Made by a program: the position numbers and the translations under genes
Assembly (NCBI GenBank): GCA_022818135.1
Contig: JAFMSR010000016.1
Span: 10,560,761 to 10,624,760, forward strand
DNA from: Saxidomus purpurata
Taxonomy: Eukaryota; Mollusca; Bivalvia; Venerida; Veneridae
Reading direction: 5' to 3'
Length of the DNA stretch: 64,000 bases
Notes under the pieces: model-generated
Database searches by the model: none
The model's input: only the letters and a program-made list of their open reading frames with translations
What the model was told of the DNA's origin: nothing
In this document: positions 13,675 to 22,600 of the stretch, in pieces
How the letters are laid out: each line of letters begins with the position of its first letter
Position numbering within the stretch: position 1 is the first letter of the stretch

Positions 13675-16600
13675 CTGTCACGAAACAAAGACATATCGTA
13701 TAGAAACGTGCTAATTGTATCTCTTTTAATGAATGACATTTTAAAACAAAATGTGTTGTAGGATAACTACATGTATGTAAGGATAATTTATGTAATAGTC
13801 ACAGTATACTAGTCACAGACCGGTATTCCAATCTAAATACAGTAGACTCCGCATATAACGAACATATTGGGACAATTTAAATTTGTTCCTTATATCCGGA
13901 GTATGTAGCATTTTCATATAAAATAAAGAAGGAGAAAAATCGGGCTCAGCAATTTTTTTTCATTATATCCGGAATTCGCTATATCCGGAGTCATTATATA
14001 CGAAGTTTACTGCAATATAGCCTGGTTCTACTAGTTAGCATGTTTTGATAGTGCTGTTTGTTGCTTTTAAACCCACATATCAACAAGGTACTATTTCTAG
14101 CTGAAATCTCATTAAAAGAAAATAAATTGGCACATCGAAAAAGTTCAATGTTTCATGTAGACATTTCGAGCATTGTATTTTGATACTTGCAGATCAAGTT
14201 TTATCATCCCCCGAAACAATTCATTATACGGACGTCTACGCTCCTCTTTAGGCCTATGCACTTAAATATAACTTTTCGCTTTCTATTATTTAAAGGAAGG
14301 AAATTCAGAGTATTAATTACTCAGCGGGTATGTTTCTCACGATGTTGGAAGTTACCATAAAACAGTAATGGTGTCAAATTTCTGTGAGAAAATGTAGCAA
14401 TATAATAAGTTTCAAAGTCTCTGCAATATAATTTTTTAAGCTATTGACTTTATTAGATGTGACTAGCTTTTTGTTATTTCTTCTATCTTGTGTACAGACA
14501 AGAAATAAATATGAAGATGCAAGTAGTCAGTATTCTTTTATCTAGTAAGTTGCAAAAGTTTGCTTTGGTACGAAAACACATCTTATCTAATACTGTTAAA
14601 TACTGTAATATTGTTCAAGTAAACTACAGAACAGCAGAATAAAATATATATAAATAATATCGAACTTAAAATGTGATTACTCCTTGATTTAACAATATAG
14701 TAGTATTTTTATGTCACCAAAAAAAATTAGCAAAGACAAAAAAGTTACCTGTTATTTCAGATAAGAAATCTTCGAATGCTTGGTCGACTTTAGTTCCACC
14801 CCAGTCACCGCCATTAGCTTTGTGAACTTCTTTGAGACTACCACTTGGTGTTATTTCATGAACGGTTATGTCTACAGTACCGCCTGAAACAATGTCCATT
14901 TTTATTCCTGAATTAAGCTTTGACATACAGATTAAAATGATAACACTAACCACTTGCCCGTCGTATATTCAAAACTGCAGAGACCAGAGCTCCCGCGAAA
15001 ATTAGGAATTACGCGATATAGATCTTTCATTTCACTTCATCATCTGTAAGACTAACAATCACCTTTTGATGAAGTTTAAGCATTAAAGACCTGAGATTCC
15101 TCCAATTAACGAGCAAAAATAATATAATGTTCGAGGACTTTAATTTTAATATCACTTTACAGAGATGAATGATGAAAAACAAAAACTTCAGAATCAATTG
15201 ATTCTATAATAAAACATTTTTTATCGTCATTTTACCGTCTTTACTCACGGTAACTTGACGTATAAAAACGTTTACACTAAAATGACTGAAGACGGTATCA
15301 AAGGGGTATACTACATATTTCGTCCCTTAGATCTTTATTTCATGCACGAAATATTGCATTAAATACGCCTCATAATATAACTTGGCAAAAAGACAGGCGT
15401 TTAAATGAAATGCAAATACGTATTTACTATGGAACGCCAAATCTACATATACTCAAATATTTGAAGAGGTGAAATTCAATTTTAGATATCGTGAATTCGT
15501 GCCAAATCTACATATACTATATTATTTGAAGAGGTCTTTAAATATTTGCAGAGCTCTGTAAAATATTTGGAGAGGTCTATAAATCAATTAAAGATATCAA
15601 GAATTCGTTTGTAGCGCGGTTTAAATCCATTGATTTAGAGACATCTAAATTTCAATTGAAGAGGTCTCCATTTGAAATGGAGACCGCTATTATTGTGTTA
15701 CAGCACGCAAGAAATAAATTAATGATATCAAAAATGCTTTTGAGAGGTCTATAATTGAATTGTACCGCGCTTCAATTGTTTTATTTGAGAGCTCTCTGTT
15801 TCAAGGTTGTTAATGGATTGCGATTAAAGTGACATTATGCGCATCTTACTGCACATAGTGTATTTTTGGTGACAGTTTTATAAAAGCAATTTTTGGTTGC
15901 TGCTCATTTAAATGTATGAAATTAATGATTATGCCGTATTAGTATTTGAAGTTGGTGCTTTAGATATAAAAAAAATCGGACTGATAAAATGATAGTTGAT
16001 AGTGTCGGTGTTGATGTTGGTAGAGATTTCGGCAGTGGAAGGGAAGCAACTCCTGCATGCAGTTGTTCTTTCTTAAATTGACTCTCCCAGTCAAATAAGA
16101 AAATCAATATTTGGAAAGTTATTATTTCATACTGGTAGCATGAAGAATTTGGTGTATTGGGTTAAAAGCTATTATTTCCTCTACCCTTTTTGTACACACA
16201 CCATATTCAGCTGGATTTTTGCTTGAAAAAAATGCGCATAATGTCACTTTAACAATACTGTTCACAAAGCGCGGTTCAATGAAATTAGAGACCTCTCTAA
16301 ATCAATTTTTGATATCATTAATTCATTTCTTGCGTGCTGTAAAACAATTATACCGGTCTCCAATTCAAATGGAGACCTCTTAAAGCGAATTTTTGATATC
16401 TTTAATTGATTTGTAGACCTCTCCAAATATTTTACAGAGCTCTCCAAATATTTATAGACCTCTTCAAATAATTGAGTATATTGTAAACTCTAGGATTTCT
16501 TTATATACTGTTAAAACAAGTTTAAACGTTATTGGTTAGGTTTTTTATATTGGTATTTCACTCGTTTGTCCACTCTGTTAATTTACCGGGTGGGGTAATT

Positions 16601-19600
16601 TTGCTTTGTAACTTTTGATCTCGGTAAACTTTTATCTTACACTGTCAGCATTTAAATACTCTGTAACTAGTTGTACTTAGCATAGTTAACACGAAGATTT
16701 ACCTTGCAAATAGATAATATCTTTAATCAATGAGGAGCATGACATTTTGTAGAGTTTTGTTAAACATAAACACATGTTGATAAAATGTACTTCCTCTCGC
16801 CAGGTGGCGCTAAAATTTGGTTTATGACGTAAATCACGTGGGCGTTGTTTGTAAACAAATACGAGAGATGTTCTTCTTTAGAGATTTTGTTTCTGGTTGA
16901 ATTATATATATTCTGGGACAACATTTATATTTTGATGTAGGTATTTGGTGTATTATGCTTTTGTCTATATACTTCAAACTTTCATTGGCGCTGTGCGGAA
17001 GCACAGTGCCAGTATTGAATAGGTTTTAATTTTGTACCATGGGGTTGCATAATCGAATAGGGAGCAGCCAACATTATTATTGTAATTAAAAACTACGTAT
17101 TATGTTTGAACAAACTCCCTATAATGAATAAATAAATAGTATTAACTGATTACAAACAATACTATACCAGATGCATACGTCTTCGACCGTTAATTCAAAA
17201 CTTTTGACATATTCATAGGATATTTAATAACTTTTCCACAAACTTGACGGCCAGATTCATCAAAGTTCAGAAAAAACGTCTCGATAGTTGTTTTGCTTTC
17301 TCTAAACATTTTGAAGTTTAAATACATATGTTGTCAACGTGAATAATTAATGAAAACCCATTTTAATTACTACATACTAAAGTAAAATGTAGGCATTATA
17401 AATAAGACCGTTCACCTAACTATGCGATACATGGGGTCTCAATGAAAGTTATGTAAAGCATCGCTAACAACTGACCAATAGTAAAGACAAAATAAATCAC
17501 GTGGGTTTCGTCTGCGTCGAAAAGCGTCTACTGACCACGAGCTGTAGCCTTGTTTAATGGGCGTTATCGTACCATTATACGGAAGGTTGTTTTATGATTC
17601 GTTTATTTTTTGGTTAAACTGTAGTAAATGTGTTTTTTTTTACTTATTATGATAACAGTTACATATAACATAATGTATTTGGTTTTTCTCGTTGATAGGT
17701 TGTTTACTGATATTCTAAAATGACACTGATTCCTTTAAATCATGTTTCAAAAACATGCGCAGCGCCTTTGATGCTTTGCATCAAAATTTGTCTTGTTCAA
17801 AACTGTTAAGTTTTCAGGATAATTCTGCCGGTCTCAGGCAGAATTTCTGCGTTATGCGGAATATTTGGGATTTTCCGCCGACAGCAGGTTTCGGCAGAGT
17901 CGTAATATTTTGGGGTATAAATACTGGGGTCATTGTCAGTTTAGGAGAGAACAAGTTTTGGGTTTTTGGGAAATAAAGATTAATATTGCAGATCATTTAA
18001 GATAGTCTATTATGATACATTTGAAGTAGAGTCTATAGAGAATAGATTTAGACAGATCGGACCAGTACACGGACGCTACCAGTACGCGGACACTTCCGTT
18101 TTCGGCGTTTTTAAATCAAAGAATCTTTCTTGCATTATTTTAATAATTACATAATTTTATTCGTAGAGTATCAGTTCTTCTTCCGGTATAATAAATGTAT
18201 TCTTACATTTCCCGATTTTTAACTGGCAATCAAACAAACAGAGAGGAACCCAAAAGGTAAATGTAAAAAAATCATGTTTTTCGCTAATAAAGTAGTAATA
18301 TTAATAACGATCGGGTTAAAAATAACCCTATTGTAAGAAAGTTCGAAGTTTTTAATGAAGATAGCTCTTTTTTTAAAGAGATTGTATAAAAATTTCACCA
18401 CGAAGCCTAAAATGTGGCGTCAATTGAGAACGGCATGCTGATCATTTAGGTGCATCTGCACCAGTTACACAAAGTTTTTCTTCTTCTTTTAACTTGTTGG
18501 ATGCATAGTTCAAGTTCTAGAAAAAAGCAATAATCCATAAATTGACAAGTTTTTTACTTTGATGGACGTAAAATTAAAATTCATGGGAAATTGGGTGATG
18601 GATCATTTTAATTATGCACACGTACGATTACGAACTACGCACTCTATGTCCATGGCGTACCTCATGTGACTTTTAAATCAAATGGACAAAATCTTTTTTT
18701 TCAGTTATTAAACACTTGAATTCTTAAAAAAAGAATCATTAACAAATATTTTCAAGGATCTAGACTATTCGTTTCATTCCGTTTTCTTCCAACAAGAGGG
18801 TGTCCGCAGACTGGTCAAATCGTTTGATTGCTAAAGGCCGTGACCGTACCTCGTGCAGAGCCAGACTGCGCATGCGTAGTGCGTTGTTTACACGCACAAC
18901 TTTCTGTAAATTTTCGAACAAGGACTTATTTGAATAGATATGAAGACCGGATGATCTGAACCTCGATAGATTTGACACAACAAGTAGGTTGCCGGAAAAA
19001 GTGTCCGCCTACTGTTCTGGTCTCTAATGTTTCATGATCAATTTGTCTCCGGATAAACGCTACCATTAAATTCTATTGAACAAATTCATATGATCGTGAC
19101 AATATGTAGATTTGGCATGAATTCACGATATCTTAAATTGAATTTCAACGCGCTCAAATTGATTTAGAGAGATCTCTAATTGAATTCAAGACCTCTATAA
19201 ATTCATTTGTAGCGAGTATGGTTGGCCATCGCCACCAAAACTAATTAATTAAGCCGCGGTAAAAATATTTTAGCTCCGGCATAAATATGATTTTAACCGC
19301 GGCATAAATATCTAAGCTCCGGCATAAATATGATTTAAGCCGCGGTAAAAATATTTTAGCTCCGGCATAAATATGATTTTAGCCGCGGCATAAATATTTA
19401 AGCTCCGGCATAAATATGATTTAAGCCGCGGCAAAAATCGCATTTTTATCGGAGCTAAAATATTTTAACCGCGGATTAAAATCATATTTATGCCGGAGCT
19501 TAAATATTTATGCCGCGGCCTAAAATCATATTTATGCCGGAGTTAAAATATTTTTACCGCGGCTTAATTAATTATTTTTGGTGGCGATGGCCAACCATAA

Positions 19601-22600
19601 GCGAGCTATAAAGCAATTAGAGATGTCTTCAAATCAATTAGAGACCTCTTCAATCCAATCGCATAGCTCTTAAAAACAGCTGAATTACACCTCAATTTTT
19701 GATATCTTAAATTGAATTGGAGAGGTCTACAATTAATTAATTGCACGCTTTAAATCATTTTTTGATATCGATTGACTTAAGAGAGCTCTCTAAATATCTA
19801 AAGACCTCTCTATTACAATTATTGCGCCCTATGACTATTTAGAGATATCTCTAATTGAAATTGAGACCTCTAAATTTATTTGAAGAGCTCTCCAAATATT
19901 TAAAGACCTCTCCAAATATTTGAATACTGTATGTAGATTTGGCGTTCCATAATTTACCACAACGTTATGGATGTCTCGAATGTTTTTTGTATTTTATTTT
20001 AGATGCTGCCGTTTAAAAAGTATCAAACCTGTTAATGGAAATAAATGATTAAAGTTTTTCATATTCGACTTTGCCGATACATTTTACAGACTTACCTCCT
20101 GCGTCAAGAATAAGGTATTTGTTTCCAGCCTGCAGGGTTCCTAACGAATCTCCGCTGTGTGCTGTAGGAAGGTGTCGGCAATACAGAGAAGCAGCTTCGG
20201 GCTCCAGTGCAATCATCAGGTTTTGTGTCTTAATACCTGCCTAAATAATCGTATTCACATTAAGTTTTACATGATATAATTTACATTTAAATTTGAATCT
20301 TCTATATTGGCGTGTCACTGATATGGAATCAGAATAAAAAATGAATTAAATTAATTTTATCCTTTTGTGAATATTATGAAGGCCTACACTAAATACATTA
20401 TCTACAAATGCACACGTATTTTGAGGGTAAAACGAGAATGGTCCTTCATCATCATGCGTTTTGAGTTGACGATTATTTATTTCGAAAATGAATTTTTAAG
20501 CTTCTAGTATTTTTTCAACCTCCTCAATCCAACCTAATGCTATTTAACTATTTCACTAATAGACTTTCAACTATTACTCTTACACATATAAATACTTGCC
20601 ATTGTTTTTCTGTTTCCTTATGAATATGACTAGTATCCGCAGAAGTATTTACATATTATAATGCCACCTTGTGTTGCTGGTTTTACTAATTTTTATAACA
20701 GTGATAAAATAAAAGTTTATCTAAATGTTTTAACAATTGTTTTCGTCCCATTACTTACAGCTTCGCCAGCTTCTCTCATGAATTGTTTTGCGGCATCATT
20801 CCATATAGCAGGGATCGTCAGTACCCAACGAATATCAGACTCCCTTAGATGTTGGTATAGGAGTTGCCTTTTTGTCATATCAAGCAGGTCATTTTTAAGA
20901 TGTTGTATAGATAAAGAGAAGACGAGCTTCGCCTTTAGAGGTTTTCCTGTCGCATCTTCTATTTCAAAATCCCTTTGAAGTCCCTAGATGTAAAACACGA
21001 CTGGTGCTTAAGAGATGTTTCGCTTTTGTCAAAATTGATGCACCTTACTGGTGTGACCTCTAATACAGAACAATACAGGAGATTATGAAAAAACAGTTTT
21101 CTAAGTTAAAATGCATCAACTGTGAGATATATATTTTTTAAAATCCGAGCTGAACGATAAACTGAACTTTAGCCAACACGACGATAAATTAACATCAGTC
21201 GCTCGTCCATTTACACTCAAAAACCACTGCATACAGGCAGCTGGAACTGATGAACAGTCCATTGTGAGGTTACTCTAAACTTTAGTTGAGACTGACTTTA
21301 AATACATGTGACACAAACTCACTACAGAAGACGACGGCGAAGTAATAATTTAATGTCATGGCGAATGAACTTCTGACTATAACTACGAGTACTACGTAGG
21401 AATTACAATATGAGGCTACCGGTTATGGTTGTGATTCATGTGATATTTTTTACTCTGAAATCTATTTACCCATCTCTTTCATATACGCAAAATCGCGCCG
21501 ACTCTTTGTGCTGCTGGTCCTCAGCAAGTTCGGCATATCTTGTTTCAGCATCGAATCCAAAGCTATCAAATGTTTTTCCATCAGGTTTAATCAGTATTGA
21601 TGTGGGACCTGTTAAATCAACCTATATTCTATGAAAATTAATTATATAGAGGATAATTATTGGTTTTGGTGTAATATCACGTTTTATTTTATGTTTTTCG
21701 GTGGTTTATCGAAATATAACGGTGGATTATATTCCGATAAACTCACTGTCCACGCAGTGAAAATTATCTGTTACCCATTTTAACTTCAAAACGTATACCG
21801 AGCGTAATGAATGCCGGAAACCATATGACGATGACGTCGTTAAAATGACGTCATGTTTGTGATGCTTTCTGGTGACGTTTCCCGCGATTTTCGACATTTT
21901 ATTGAAATAAACTCAACAAAAGTAGAGTTTGAGACATAAAATAAACAGAAAAATTGTTGGTATCGATGTCATATCACGATAATTTCACTCGTGAACACCA
22001 AAAGTAGTTATTTTCACTCGTGGCTGCGCCACTCGTGAAAATATCACTTTTGGTGCCCAATCGGTGAAATTATAACGAGATCTTACACCGAAACTAACAA
22101 TTATCCTCTATATACTTTCTAAAATCGCGGGAAACGTCATCAGAACGCATTACAAACATGACGTCATTTTAACGACGTCATCGTCGTATGGTTTCCTGCG
22201 TTCGTAACGAACGCTCGGTATATATTTTGACGTTAAACCGGGTAAATAGAGAATATTAGGCTACTGTCTTTTGATAACATGTGATATCAGGTGAGGTAGA
22301 TGCGGTCGGAAAAGGCGAGGCTCTGCCGAGCCTTTTCCGACCGTATCTGCCGAACCTGATATCACATGTTGTCAAAAGGCAGTTGACTAATATTCTATTT
22401 ATCATGCAAATCTTCATATTGTATATTTTTGACACTTTTTGGGGCCTAAAATTGAATAAATACGGTATTTATAAAAGAAAATGATTTCAAATTACTACAT
22501 GTGCCTCGAAAAATAGTTCTACATTTCAAAGGACAAAAAATATAAAAACGACATAAATATAGCTTTATAATTACCTTCATGAGACTATTTATAAATGTTT

